46,333 nt of DNA, taken from the NCBI GenBank assembly GCA_900546295.1, contig URCK01000007.1:1-46333 (forward strand), in the 5' to 3' direction. This stretch comes from an uncultured Eubacteriales bacterium. GTDB lineage: Bacteria > Bacillota > Clostridia > Oscillospirales > Oscillospiraceae. Shown in pieces: positions 15,731 through 26,862 of the stretch (positions are counted from its first letter, which is position 1; each line of letters begins with the position of its first letter). Under the pieces are notes generated by a model. That model worked only from the letters and a program-made list of their open reading frames with translations, searched no databases and was not told where the DNA came from. Both the position numbers and the translations under genes were made by a program.

Positions 15731-16913
15731 CCGCAGAGAGGAAGAGAATATCCGCGAGGAGATCCGCCGCTCGCAGACCGCGCCGCGCCGCGGCAAACGG
15801 GTGCTGACGGTCGTCCTTACGCTCGTGGTCGTGCTGGCAGTAGTCGTCGCCGCAGCATGGAAGGATCTGAGCAGCCTTGACAGCGTCCGCCGCCTGTTTT
15901 CCTACAACAAGGTGCAGCAGGACGAGCAGGGCAAGGCCGAGCTCTATTCCTTCAGCAACGACCGCAGCAATGTCTTCGCGCTGCTCGGCGACCATTTGAT
16001 CGTCGCCTCGACGACGAACGTCTCCGTGCTTGGCAGCGACGGCAGCATCGTTTGCAGCGAGAATGTGAAGCTCACGACCCCGGCCATCGCCGTCGGCGGG
16101 CAGACCGCCGCGGTGTATGACATCGGCGGGCGGTCGCTGCTCGTCTTCTCCGCAAGCGGTCTCGTGCGCGACATGAGCAGCGACCTGAGCGGCGACATTC
16201 TGTCCGTCTCGCTCAACTCGTCTGACTATATGGCGCTCAATGCGGAAAAGAGCGGATACAAATCCGCCGTCACGATGTACGACGCCTCGGGCGAGAAGGT
16301 CCTCGCATTCAATTCCTCCGAGCGTTACGTCATCGACGCGACGGTGCTGCGCGACTGCAAGCACATGGCCGCCGTAACGCTCGGCGAATCGGGTGGCATC
16401 TTTGCCGACACGGTGAATATCTATTCCCTCGGCAGCGACAAGCCGACGGCGGTCAACACGCTCACAGGTTCGCTGCTCCTTTCGACCGGCAGTGTCGCGG
16501 GAACGCTTGCGTGCCTGACGGACGAGGGTCTCACGCTCTTTACGGCGGACGGCTCGCTCTCCGGCAGCTACCGCTATGAATATCCCTATCTTCGCGGGCA
16601 GAGCCTGAACGGCGAGAATTTTGCCGCGCTGCTCCTCGGCCGCTACCGCTCGGGCAGCACGATGAAGCTCGTCACCGCCGCGCAGGACGGTTCGACCCTT
16701 GCAAGCCTTGATACGACCGGCGAGGTGCTGTCCATGTCCGCCGCGGGCCGCTATATCGCAGTGCTCTACAGCGACAGTCTCGTGATCTACACCCCCCAGC
16801 TCGAGGAATACGCGCGGCTCGACGGCACGGAATACGCCCGATCCGTCCTGATGCGAGCGGACGGTACGGCGGTGCTCGTCGGCTCGTCTTCCGCCTGGCT
16901 TTATATTCCGTAA
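15723..16913 (+). CDS. DUF5711 family membrane-anchored protein
   Basis: A 396-aa protein resembling the DUF5711 family found in Clostridia; function unknown. A basic, Arg-rich cytoplasmic head (about 30 aa) is followed by one transmembrane helix (VLTVVLTLVVVLAVVVAAA), then a long extracellular region of repeated short beta-strand units (LLGDHLIVASTTNVSVLGSDG, LLVFSASG, SVAGTLACLTDEGLTLF) that looks like a beta-propeller. I chose ATG 15723, overlapping the truA stop as ATGACTGA with an AGGA 11-12 nt upstream; ATGs at 15705 and 15711 are alternatives with no site. It may be a surface or envelope-sensing protein, but nothing in the sequence shows a catalytic site. Confidence 0.75.
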   Translation: MTDRREEENIREEIRRSQTAPRRGKRVLTVVLTLVVVLAVVVAAAWKDLSSLDSVRRLFSYNKVQQDEQGKAELYSFSNDRSNVFALLGDHLIVASTTNVSVLGSDGSIVCSENVKLTTPAIAVGGQTAAVYDIGGRSLLVFSASGLVRDMSSDLSGDILSVSLNSSDYMALNAEKSGYKSAVTMYDASGEKVLAFNSSERYVIDATVLRDCKHMAAVTLGESGGIFADTVNIYSLGSDKPTAVNTLTGSLLLSTGSVAGTLACLTDEGLTLFTADGSLSGSYRYEYPYLRGQSLNGENFAALLLGRYRSGSTMKLVTAAQDGSTLASLDTTGEVLSMSAAGRYIAVLYSDSLVIYTPQLEEYARLDGTEYARSVLMRADGTAVLVGSSSAWLYIP

Positions 16914-16969
16914 TTTCTGCAAATCGCTAAAAATGTTACAATTTGGACCTTGAAGGAAACGTGAGAAAC

Positions 16970-17722
16970 ATGGATAATGGACTTATTGTTGATCTGATCT
17001 TTGCACTCGTGCTTGTGCTCGGCGTTGTGCTGGGCGCAAAGCGTGGGCTTTTCCGCAGCTTCATGGCACTCGCGGCCGTTCTGGTCGCGCTCATCGGCGC
17101 GTCGCTTTTGACCGACGCGCTCACAGGGCCCGTGACGGAGGCGCTGATGCCGCGCGCGGAAAAGAGCGTGCAGGAGTGGTTCGACGCCGCAGGGCGGTCG
17201 CCTTCGGGCGAAGCGCCCGAGCTGGAAGGCGCGGAGCCGCAGGACGAACAGCCGGGAGAAAGCGCCGATACGGCTTCGCCCGAACCGGAAAATGCGGACG
17301 ACGCCTCGCCGCTCGCTGTGACGGGACTTCTCAAGAACCTGCTGCACTTCGACCTTGACGGCGCGGTGCGCAGATCGCTGCGCTCTGCCGCGCAGGAGGC
17401 GGCGCTCACCGCCGTGCGGACACTGCTTGGCAGCGTAGTGCGAACGGTCGTGTTTTTGCTGTGCTTTCTTGTGCTGTCGCTGCTGCTCCGCCTTGTGATA
17501 GCAGTCGTTGACAAGGTGTTAGGCTTGCCAGTGCTGAACACCCTCAACACCGCCGGCGGCGCTCTTTTCGGCCTTGTCGAGAGCGCGCTGCTGCTCTTTC
17601 TCGTCTGTGATCTTGCGCCGAAGCTCGGCTTTAAGACCTTCACCGCGTACGAAGGCACCTATCTCTTATCTTTTTTTATGAACCAAACCCCGCGCGGCAT
17701 TCTGTCCGCGCTTTTACCCTGA
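16970..17722 (+). CDS. CvpA-like membrane protein
   Basis: A 250-aa membrane protein resembling the CvpA/colicin V production family. An N-terminal helix (IVDLIFALVLVLGVVLGAKRG) with the family-typical GxKRGLFRS turn is followed by a second helix, then an acidic Pro/Glu/Ala loop (about residues 70-115), a third helix (TVVFLLCFLVLSLLLRLVIAVV), and a last hydrophobic segment after the LNTAGGALFGLVESALLLFLV motif. The start at 16970 follows GAAGGAAACGTGAGAAAC. The function is not known; in clostridia CvpA-like proteins are often linked to envelope processes. It lies 56 nt after the DUF5711 gene and 23 nt before the Clp ATPase gene. Confidence 0.7.
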   Translation: MDNGLIVDLIFALVLVLGVVLGAKRGLFRSFMALAAVLVALIGASLLTDALTGPVTEALMPRAEKSVQEWFDAAGRSPSGEAPELEGAEPQDEQPGESADTASPEPENADDASPLAVTGLLKNLLHFDLDGAVRRSLRSAAQEAALTAVRTLLGSVVRTVVFLLCFLVLSLLLRLVIAVVDKVLGLPVLNTLNTAGGALFGLVESALLLFLVCDLAPKLGFKTFTAYEGTYLLSFFMNQTPRGILSALLP

Positions 17723-17745
17723 TTTTACCCCAAGGAGGACTTACC

Positions 17746-20055
17746 ATGCAGCCGCAACTCTGTTCCAGATGTAAAAAGAATATCGCCGTCGTGTTTATCA
17801 CCCGCCAGGAAAACGGGCAGAACGTGAACGAAGGCCTGTGCCTCAAGTGTGCCAAGAACCTCGGACTGCCGCAGGTGGACGAGATGATGCGCCGTATGGG
17901 CATCACCGACGAAGACCTCGACAACATCTCCAACGAGATGATGGGCGCCTTCGGCGGCGCGGAGAATCTCGAAGGACTGACCGACGCCGACGATCCCGCG
18001 GGCGATGACGAGGAGGACGGCAAGACCGCGACCTTCCCGTTCCTGAGCCGCTTTTTCGGCGGCAGCCCCGCCGCAAGCGACGCGCCCGCGGGCGACGCCG
18101 AGCAGACGCAGAGCCCGCGCAGCAGCAAGAAGGTCGAAAAGGGGAGCAAGCACAAGTTCCTTGATTCCTACTGCATCAACCTCTCCCAGCGCGCACGCGA
18201 CGGTAAGCTCGACGCGGTCGTCGGCCGTGCGGAGGAGATCGAGCGTGTCATCCAGATTCTCAACCGCCGCCAGAAGAACAACCCCTGCCTCATCGGCGAA
18301 CCGGGTGTCGGCAAGACCGCCATCGCCGAGGGGCTTGCCCAGCGCATCGTCGCAGGTGAAGTGCCCTTCAAGCTCAGAAGCAAAGAGGTCTATCTGCTTG
18401 ACCTCACGGCGCTTGTCGCGGGCACGCAGTTCCGCGGCCAGTTTGAAAGCCGCATGAAAGGCCTCATCGAGGAGATCCGCAAGATGGGCAACGTCATCCT
18501 CGTCATCGACGAAGTGCACAACATCGTCGGCGCGGGCGATGCCGAGGGCAGCATGAACGCCGCCAACATCTTAAAGCCCGCCCTTTCCCGCGGCGAGATC
18601 CAGGTCATCGGCGCGACGACCTTCACCGAGTACCGCAAGCACATCGAAAAGGACACCGCGCTTGAGCGCCGCTTCCAGCCTGTCACGGTCAACGAGCCGA
18701 ACATGGAGGATACGCTCAAGATCCTGAAGGGTATCGCCCACTACTATGAGCAGTACCACGGTGTCAAGATTCCAGAGGGTATCCTGCGTCAGGCTGTGCT
18801 GCTCTCCGAGCGCTACATCACCGACCGCTTCCTGCCCGATAAGGCCATCGACCTCATCGACGAGGCCTGCTCCGACCTCAACCTGCACGACAAGAACATC
18901 AACCGCCGTATGGAGCTGCGCCGCGAGATCGAGGATTACGACAAGGAGCGCGAACTGCTGCAGAGCGCGGAGGAGCCTGATTTTGAGCGCCTCGCCGAGC
19001 TCAAGAGCCTGACCATGAAGGCGCAGGCAGAGCTTGACGCGCTCTGCGCGCAGGGCGACCCGCAGCTTACGATGGACAATCTTGCCCGCGTGATCGAGCT
19101 GTGGACGAAGATCCCCGCCTCCCGCATCCGTGAGGACGAGTTCCGCCGTTTAAGCGAGCTCGACAAGCGCTTAAAGGAGCACATCGTCGGTCAGGACGAG
19201 GCCATCGAGGCCGTTTCCGCCGCCATCCGCCGCAACCGCGTAGGCATTTCGCCCAAGCACAAGCCCGTGAGCTTCATCTTTGTCGGCCCCACGGGCGTCG
19301 GCAAGACCGAGCTTGTCAAGCAGCTTGCGCAGGACCTCTTCAATTCGCCCGACGCGCTCATCCGCCTCGATATGTCGGAATTCATGGAAAAGCACTCGGT
19401 CTCCCGCATCGTCGGCTCGCCTCCGGGCTATGTCGGCTATGACGAGGCCGGGCAACTCACGGAAAAAATTCGCCGCAAGCCCTACGCTGTCATCCTCTTC
19501 GACGAGATCGAAAAGGCGCATCCCGACGTGATGAACGTCCTGCTGCAAATTCTCGACGACGGTGAGATCACCGACTCCCACGGCCGCAAGGTGAACTTTG
19601 AAAATACCGTCATCGTCATGACCTCCAACGCAGGCTCGGAGCGCAAGGAGGGCACCGTCGGCTTCGGCCACACGCTCAACGAGCAGAACCGCGACCGCGC
19701 GATGAAGGCGCTTGGCGAGTTCCTGCGTCCGGAATTCCTGAACCGCGTGGACGAGGTCATCTGCTTCAACCGTCTCGACGAGCAGAATTTTGCCGGCATT
19801 GCCCGTATCATGCTCTCTGAGCTGCAAAAGAGCCTCGAGGACAAGGGCCTGCACTTTACATGGGATGAAGCTGTTGAGGAGTATCTCGTTAAGAAGTCCT
19901 ATTCCGCGACCTACGGTGCGCGCAACCTGCGCCGCACGATCCAGAAGGAGCTGGAGGACGAGATGGCAAGCCAGATCATCGATTCTTACGAGCATCCCGT
20001 CACGCAGCTGCACGCCGCGATGGAGGATGGCAAGCTCGTCGTCTGCAGTTTATAA
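17746..20055 (+). CDS. clpE: ClpE-type Clp protease ATP-binding subunit
   Basis: A 769-aa AAA+ unfoldase. It begins with a zinc finger (Cys6, Cys9, Cys32, Cys35) in place of the double Clp_N repeat, which points to ClpE rather than ClpC. A variable Gly/Asp/Ala-rich linker (residues 75-135) follows, then AAA1 (Walker A GEPGVGKTA at about 184, Walker B VILVIDEVHN), a short middle coiled coil (RREIEDYDKERELL), and AAA2 (Walker A GPTGVGKTE at about 514, Walker B AVILFDEIEK) with a Clp C-terminal domain. It probably feeds substrates to ClpP, which is not in this window. AAGGAGGACTTACC precedes the start. No CIRCE or other obvious heat-shock operator is seen upstream; it appears to be expressed from the long operon. 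Confidence 0.88.
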   Translation: MQPQLCSRCKKNIAVVFITRQENGQNVNEGLCLKCAKNLGLPQVDEMMRRMGITDEDLDNISNEMMGAFGGAENLEGLTDADDPAGDDEEDGKTATFPFLSRFFGGSPAASDAPAGDAEQTQSPRSSKKVEKGSKHKFLDSYCINLSQRARDGKLDAVVGRAEEIERVIQILNRRQKNNPCLIGEPGVGKTAIAEGLAQRIVAGEVPFKLRSKEVYLLDLTALVAGTQFRGQFESRMKGLIEEIRKMGNVILVIDEVHNIVGAGDAEGSMNAANILKPALSRGEIQVIGATTFTEYRKHIEKDTALERRFQPVTVNEPNMEDTLKILKGIAHYYEQYHGVKIPEGILRQAVLLSERYITDRFLPDKAIDLIDEACSDLNLHDKNINRRMELRREIEDYDKERELLQSAEEPDFERLAELKSLTMKAQAELDALCAQGDPQLTMDNLARVIELWTKIPASRIREDEFRRLSELDKRLKEHIVGQDEAIEAVSAAIRRNRVGISPKHKPVSFIFVGPTGVGKTELVKQLAQDLFNSPDALIRLDMSEFMEKHSVSRIVGSPPGYVGYDEAGQLTEKIRRKPYAVILFDEIEKAHPDVMNVLLQILDDGEITDSHGRKVNFENTVIVMTSNAGSERKEGTVGFGHTLNEQNRDRAMKALGEFLRPEFLNRVDEVICFNRLDEQNFAGIARIMLSELQKSLEDKGLHFTWDEAVEEYLVKKSYSATYGARNLRRTIQKELEDEMASQIIDSYEHPVTQLHAAMEDGKLVVCSL

Positions 20056-20076
20056 CAACAGGAGAGGGGAGAGACT

Positions 20077-20289
20077 ATGTTCCATCTGTTCCGCAAGGAC
20101 ATTGAAAAGCACTGTGCCTACTGCAAGAGCGGCAGCGTCATCAACGACGCGCAGGTCGTCTGCTCCCGCCGTGGCATCGTCGACTCGGCCGACCACTGCC
20201 GCCATTTCTGCTACGATCCGCTCAAGCGTGTGCCGCCCCGTCCCGCCGCGCTGAACGACAAGTACACGTCCGAGGATTTTTCCCTGTAA
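20077..20289 (+). CDS. small cysteine-rich protein, unknown function
   Basis: A 70-aa protein with five cysteines (13, 16, 29, 41, 45) and four His, arranged as CxxC-x12-C-x11-CxxxC, which could bind a metal or an Fe-S cluster. There is no signal peptide or membrane segment. It follows the Clp gene by 21 nt, with CAGGAGAGGGGAGAGACT as ribosome-binding site, and precedes the EFR1 ferrodoxin by 45 nt. The N-terminus (MFHLFRKDIEKHCAYC) looks like a family start, and I recall similar short proteins in Oscillospiraceae, but no function is known. Confidence 0.75.
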   Translation: MFHLFRKDIEKHCAYCKSGSVINDAQVVCSRRGIVDSADHCRHFCYDPLKRVPPRPAALNDKYTSEDFSL

Positions 20290-20334
20290 GGCCGGGCAGC
20301 GCCCCGAACAATAAAGAAAGAAGAGGCAGAAGCC

Positions 20335-21159
20335 ATGAACATCACTCAGGTCTACGCAGTCTATTTCAGCGCCACCGGCAACACCAGAAAGGTGACCACC
20401 ACGCTTGCAAACGCATTGGCCGTCAGCTTTGACGTTCCGCTCGAGGTGCGTGATTTCACGCTCCCCGCCGCGCGCGAAGAAACCTATGATTTTGCCGAGG
20501 GTGACCTTGTCATCTTCGGTATGCCGACCTATGCGGGAAAGCTGCCGAATAAGCTGCTCGACTTTGTGAAGTCCGGCTTCCACGGAAACGGCGCGCTGGC
20601 CGTGCCGGTCGTGACGTTCGGCAACCGCAGCTTCGACAATTCCCTTGCAGAGCTCTGCGCCTGCCTCGAGGGGGATGGCTTCCACACCATCGGCGCGGGC
20701 GCCTTTGCCTGCCGCCACGCCTTTACCGACGCGCTGGCCGATGGCCGCCCCGACTCTGACGACATGGCGGAGCTTGCAAAGCTCGGCTCGGCGGTCGTGG
20801 GCCGCATCGTGAAGATGACGGACTTCCCCGCGCCTGTCACGGTCGACGGCGACGCGGACGCGCCCTATTACCGTCCGCTGGGACTTGACGGCGAGCCGAA
20901 GGTCTTCCTGAAGGCCAAGCCCAAGACCGACACGGAAAAGTGCACCCGCTGCGGCGTGTGCGCCTCCCTCTGCCCGATGGGCTCGATCAACCCCGACGAT
21001 GTGACGGAGGTCGCAGGCATTTGCATCAAGTGTCACTCCTGCGTGCGCAACTGTCCGATGGGCGCGAAGTACTTCGACGACCCCGCCTTCCTCTCGCACC
21101 GCGCGATGCTCGAGCGCGACTATACGCGCAGGGCCGAGGATAAGATCTTCACGGAGTAA
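20335..21159 (+). CDS. EFR1 family ferrodoxin (flavodoxin-ferredoxin fusion)
   Basis: A 274-aa electron carrier of the EFR1 family. Residues 1 to about 165 form a flavodoxin-like FMN domain (YFSATGNTRKVT phosphate loop, FGMPTYAGKLPNKLLDFV). The C-terminal part holds two 4Fe-4S clusters (CTRCGVCASLCPMGS and CIKCHSCVRNCPMGA). It is probably a soluble low-potential carrier; partners are unknown. The start follows AGAAGAGGCAGAAGCC. It is the last gene of the train and is followed by a strong terminator. Confidence 0.92.
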   Translation: MNITQVYAVYFSATGNTRKVTTTLANALAVSFDVPLEVRDFTLPAAREETYDFAEGDLVIFGMPTYAGKLPNKLLDFVKSGFHGNGALAVPVVTFGNRSFDNSLAELCACLEGDGFHTIGAGAFACRHAFTDALADGRPDSDDMAELAKLGSAVVGRIVKMTDFPAPVTVDGDADAPYYRPLGLDGEPKVFLKAKPKTDTEKCTRCGVCASLCPMGSINPDDVTEVAGICIKCHSCVRNCPMGAKYFDDPAFLSHRAMLERDYTRRAEDKIFTE

Positions 21160-21169
21160 ATCGATACGA

Positions 21170-21209
21170 AAAAAGGCTCTGCCCGGAACCTTCCGGGCAG
21201 AGCCTTTTT
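21170..21209. terminator. strong bidirectional terminator ending the long operon
   Basis: Perfect 17-bp stem from AAAAAGGCTCTGCCCGG to its complement with an AACCTT loop, giving a T5 run on each strand. Confidence 0.92.
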
Positions 21210-21318
21210 CTGCATTTCGTCAGAAGAGAGATAAAAATGTGCCGCGATAGAAAAAGAGAGACGCCGATGCCTCCGCGCGCATAGGCTATGGAGAAAGATC
21301 AATTTTGGGAGGGGTTTT

Positions 21319-22383
21319 ATGAAGCCTGTCTATTGCTTTCTCGGCGCGAACAGCGGCGAGGGCTTCTATTCGCTCTACGATCAGCTCCTTGGCGGGCGGC
21401 TGGACGATCTTGTGATCCTCAAGGGCAGCGCTGGCTGCGGCAAATCGAGCTTCATGCGCCGCGTGGGGGAGGCAATGGAGCGCGCGGGCGAACGGGTCGT
21501 TTATGTCCGCTGCTCGGGCGACCCCGATTCGCTCGACGGCGCGATCTTTTTAGATCGCCGCGCGGCCATCGTGGATGGCACCGCGCCCCACGTGCTTGAG
21601 CCGCGCTACGCCGTCGCCTGCGAGCGCTATGTCGATCTGACGCGCTTTTGTGATGTGGACGCGGCGAAAGCGTGCCGCGCGGAGATCATCGCGCAAAGCG
21701 ATGCGTACCGCGCGCATTACCGCAGCGCCTACCATGTCCTGCGCGCGATGGACGAGGTTGCGAGCGAACGCTGCACGGCGCTGCACGCGCAGATGGACGT
21801 TGCAAAGCTTCGCCGCCGCGCAAACGCCATCCTCGCCCGTGAGTTCCGGGGCAAAGGAGAGGGGAGCGGGCGCGTCGAGCACATTTTCCTCGGTGGGCTG
21901 ACGCACAGGGGAGATCTCTGCTGCTTTGATACGGTGGAGACGCTCTGCCCGCGCATCTATGCGCTCTGCGACAGCGCGGGGCTGGGGGACGAACTGCTGC
22001 AAAGCGCCGCGCGCACGGCGCGGGAGAAGCACTTCGACGTCATCGCCTGCCTGAATCCTGACCGGCCGAGGGAATGGCAGCATCTGCTCATCCCTGAGCG
22101 CGGCCTTGCCTTCGTCACGACGAACGCGCGCATTCCCTATGAGGGAAAGCCCTACCGCCGCCTGCGGCTCGACGCGATGGCGGAGGAACGGCTCACGCGC
22201 ACGCAGAAGGCAAAGCTGCGCTTCATGCGCCGCGTGGAAGCATCGCTGCGGGAGGAGGCTGTCGTGGCGCTCGCAAACGCCAAGCACGCACACGACGCGC
22301 TGGAGGCACTCTACCGTCCCTGTATGGACTTTTCAGGCGTGACAGCGCTCGCAGACGAAGAGATCGCAAGACGGATAAAGTGA
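21319..22383 (+). CDS. PRK06851-type P-loop ATPase
   Basis: A 354-aa protein resembling the PRK06851 family of uncharacterised nucleotide-binding proteins in spore-forming Bacillota. It starts with a family-like FLGANSGEGFYSLYD segment, then Walker A GSAGCGKSS (36-44) and a possible Walker B (VVYVRCSGDPDSLDG). The second half repeats the fold loosely but has no intact second Walker A, whereas I recall longer members with two P-loops. An Arg-rich helical C-terminus (RLTRTQKAKLRFMRRVEASL) follows. GGGAGGGGTTTT precedes the start. It stands as a single gene between two terminators. Confidence 0.75.
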   Translation: MKPVYCFLGANSGEGFYSLYDQLLGGRLDDLVILKGSAGCGKSSFMRRVGEAMERAGERVVYVRCSGDPDSLDGAIFLDRRAAIVDGTAPHVLEPRYAVACERYVDLTRFCDVDAAKACRAEIIAQSDAYRAHYRSAYHVLRAMDEVASERCTALHAQMDVAKLRRRANAILAREFRGKGEGSGRVEHIFLGGLTHRGDLCCFDTVETLCPRIYALCDSAGLGDELLQSAARTAREKHFDVIACLNPDRPREWQHLLIPERGLAFVTTNARIPYEGKPYRRLRLDAMAEERLTRTQKAKLRFMRRVEASLREEAVVALANAKHAHDALEALYRPCMDFSGVTALADEEIARRIK

Positions 22384-22395
22384 ATTTACTTTACA

Positions 22396-22425
22396 GAAAA
22401 AGCCGCCCGAAAGGGCGGCTTTTTC
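22396..22425. terminator. bidirectional terminator
   Basis: GAAAAAGCCGCCC / GGGCGGCTTTTTC with a GAAA tetraloop between the convergent ATPase and lipoprotein genes. Confidence 0.92.
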
Positions 22426-22444
22426 TTGCCTTGATTCGATTCGT

Positions 22445-22858
22445 TCAGTCGTCCAGATCCGCGCGGAAGTAGACCGTCTGATCGGGGAGCGAGAGGATGA
22501 GCGTATATTCGCTTTCCTGTTCGTCGCTTTCATCCGCGTATTTTGTGATGCTGACAACGGCCGTGCCGCTCTCACCGTCGAGCGAGAGATCATAAAGAGC
22601 GCTGTTTGTATCGCGCTGCGCGAGGGAATACGTTCCGCTCTGCGTGTTGCCGTCCGCGCCCATGACGCTCAGTGCGCCATCCTGCGCCGTGCAGCTGAGG
22701 GCGGGGAGGTCGATGGGATCGCCCGTGCTGTCAATGGCCTGCGTCGACGTCCAGTTGTGGCCTTCAATGGCCAGTGTATCGCTGCCATCCGCCTTGCCGC
22801 AGCCCGCAAGAAGAACGATGAGCAGCAGCGGCAGCAGAATCTTCCATTTACCTGTCAT
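22445..22858 (-). CDS. putative lipoprotein, unknown function
   Basis: A 137-aa secreted lipoprotein. It has a basic N-terminus, a Leu-rich signal segment and a lipobox LLAGC (Cys20), then about 117 residues rich in Ser, Thr and Asp with short alternating strands, suggesting a small beta-fold like the C-terminal domain of clostridial lipoproteins. The start at 22858 is supported by AAAGGAAAACCAC. The start codon lies 11 nt inside the end of the preceding XRE regulator frame, so translation is probably coupled. The function is unknown. Confidence 0.75.
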   Translation of the reverse strand: MTGKWKILLPLLLIVLLAGCGKADGSDTLAIEGHNWTSTQAIDSTGDPIDLPALSCTAQDGALSVMGADGNTQSGTYSLAQRDTNSALYDLSLDGESGTAVVSITKYADESDEQESEYTLILSLPDQTVYFRADLDD

Positions 22859-23389
22859 GTGGTTTTCCTTTCCAACGCTTAAATAGCAAGCCGGACAGTA
22901 CGCCGACCCCCACGGCGAAGAGCGATACCGCACTCAAAAACAGCCATGTGGGGAATTTGCTTGCGACATAGATCGCGGTCAGGGTGTCGGCATAGCCGAT
23001 GATCGCCTCGCAGTCAGAAACCGGACCTGTGGCGTAATTCATTCCCTCGGGAATGGGCGGCCCGGCGGTAAAATACTGCACGGCGCACCAGAGGAGCACC
23101 GGCACGCGCCGATGGTCAAAACCTTTGTGCGCGTGCGGCGTTCTTTTTCTGATACACCCGCAGCGGGCGGCGCGGGAGAAGTTCCCTCCGGCGTGCCGGT
23201 CAATTCCGCGAGCGGAACACCGAAAAAGCCCGAGAGCGCGAAGAGATTCGCCGTGCTCGGCAGCGACGAGCCGTCCTCCCACTTTGTTACGGCCTGCCGT
23301 GAGACCTCGAGTGCCTGCGCCAGCGCCTCCTGTGACAGCCCACGTTCCTTGCGAAGCGTGCGGATGCGCGCGCCGAGTTCGTTGTCCAT
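22848..23389 (-). pseudogene. XRE-family regulator with membrane tail, frameshifted
   Basis: Two frames together form one protein. The first (23389 to about 23108) encodes a complete Xre/Cro helix-turn-helix domain (IRTLRKERGLSQEALAQALEVSRQAVTKWEDG), then a linker (SEKERRTRTKVLTIG). The continuation (VPVLLWCAVQYFTAG, and a hydrophobic segment WLFLSAVSLFAVGVGVL followed by basic KRWKGK) is in another frame. The break is at about 23106-23110, where GGCGCGTGCC would read through as GGCGTGCC if one GC dinucleotide were removed. The family usually pairs an HTH with C-terminal membrane helices. As written the first frame ends early at 23039, giving a 116-aa product whose DNA-binding domain is intact. 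It could be a real mutation, a sequencing error or, less likely, programmed shifting. AAAGGAGGCACGATC precedes the start. Confidence 0.75.
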
Positions 23390-23415
23390 GATCGTGCCTC
23401 CTTTGCCTTGATGGC

Positions 23416-23447
23416 GCTATCGTAGCAGTTTTTGGCGCAAAAGTCCA
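23416..23447 (-). promoter_or_regulatory. promoter of XRE regulator with overlapping operator
   Basis: On the minus strand -35 TGGACT (23442-23447), 17-nt spacer and -10 TACGAT (23419-23424). The -10 lies inside GCTA-TCG-TAGC (23416-23426), a dyad suited to autoregulation. Confidence 0.5.
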
Positions 23448-23457
23448 CCAAGTATTC

Positions 23458-23474
23458 CGCTACTATCGGTAGCG
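23458..23474. promoter_or_regulatory. inverted repeat upstream of XRE regulator promoter
   Basis: CGCTAC-TATCG-GTAGCG, perfect 6-bp arms, just upstream of the -35 box. It shares the GCTA...TAGC ends with the dyad over the -10 box, so both may bind the XRE regulator. Confidence 0.5.
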
Positions 23475-23482
23475 AAAACGGA

Positions 23483-23507
23483 AAAAGCCGCCCGATGGGC
23501 GGCTTTT
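23483..23507 (-). terminator. clpB terminator
   Basis: AAAAGCCGCCC / GGGCGGCTTTT stem with a GAT loop directly after the clpB stop; T5 on the minus strand. Confidence 0.88.
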
Positions 23508-23514
23508 CGCGTGT

Positions 23515-26106
<2,592 letters not shown>

Positions 26107-26148
26107 TCAAGTTCACCTCAAATTCGTGTTTTTTACAATGAAGTTGGT

Positions 26149-26799
26149 TTAGATGAGCAGCGCTCTGCCTCGCAGATCGCCGCGGTAGGCCATTTCCACG
26201 TCGTTCGCTGAGAGAGAGCCGTCGAGATAGCCCTTGAGCAGCCGGTCGAAGAGCTGCACATATGTGCTGATCGCGCCTGCCACATCGTCGGCAGTCAAAG
26301 ATTTGCCGCGCGGCATGGCGAGCGGACGGACAAAGCGCCCATCGTAGAGCGAGCAGGCGATGGAGCTGCCGAGCAGCGGGGCGAGGCACTTGTCCTCGAT
26401 CTGCACCCACAGCCGGAAGAAGTTCGTCATCGCAGCAATGAGCGAGGCTGACTGCGTGCGAAAGACGATGTTCAGTGTGCCCATCGTCCATTCGTTGCCG
26501 CTGCCGAGGTCGACTTCGTATTTGACCGTCGGGCGGTACTTATACGAAAGGCTCGACTTGAGCGACATCGTGGACGAGCCGGGGGCAAAAAACGGCACCA
26601 GCTCGCGCGTGGGCGTCATCAACTCTTCGATGGCTTCAAAGATGTCGTTCCAGCGGCGCTCGGGCGTCGGCACGGAAACATATTCGGCAAGGATGCGGTT
26701 CACGAGTGCCGAGCGGTTCGTGCCCATGCGGTGTGCCAGCGCGTCGACCTCGCGCACCACCTCGTCCGACAGGGTCAGACTGTACAGGTTCTTTTTCAT
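26149..26799 (-). CDS. ribbon-helix-helix domain protein upstream of clpB
   Basis: A 216-aa protein with an N-terminal ribbon-helix-helix domain (about residues 1-45; YSLTLSDEVVREVDALAHRMGTNRSALVNRILAEYV), a CopG/Arc-type DNA-binding fold. The remaining 170 residues match nothing I recognise; they are mixed alpha/beta with an RPTVKYEVDLGSGNEWTMG stretch and may sense a ligand or dimerise. The start follows AAGGAGGCGCAGA. Placement before clpB with a strong promoter suggests a transcriptional regulator of its own operon, including clpB; this is inference. Confidence 0.75.
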   Translation of the reverse strand: MKKNLYSLTLSDEVVREVDALAHRMGTNRSALVNRILAEYVSVPTPERRWNDIFEAIEELMTPTRELVPFFAPGSSTMSLKSSLSYKYRPTVKYEVDLGSGNEWTMGTLNIVFRTQSASLIAAMTNFFRLWVQIEDKCLAPLLGSSIACSLYDGRFVRPLAMPRGKSLTADDVAGAISTYVQLFDRLLKGYLDGSLSANDVEMAYRGDLRGRALLI

Positions 26800-26834
26800 T
26801 CTGCGCCTCCTTGGTTCCTTTTCTTTCTGATCGC

Positions 26835-26862
26835 ATCATAGCACACTCACAAAAATTGTCAA
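26835..26862 (-). promoter_or_regulatory. promoter of RHH-clpB operon
   Basis: On the minus strand -35 TTGACA (26857-26862), 16-nt spacer, extended -10 TGCTATGAT (-10 hexamer 26835-26840). Immediately upstream is the palindrome ATTTATATAAAT (26866-26877), a candidate RHH operator or UP element. Confidence 0.75.
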
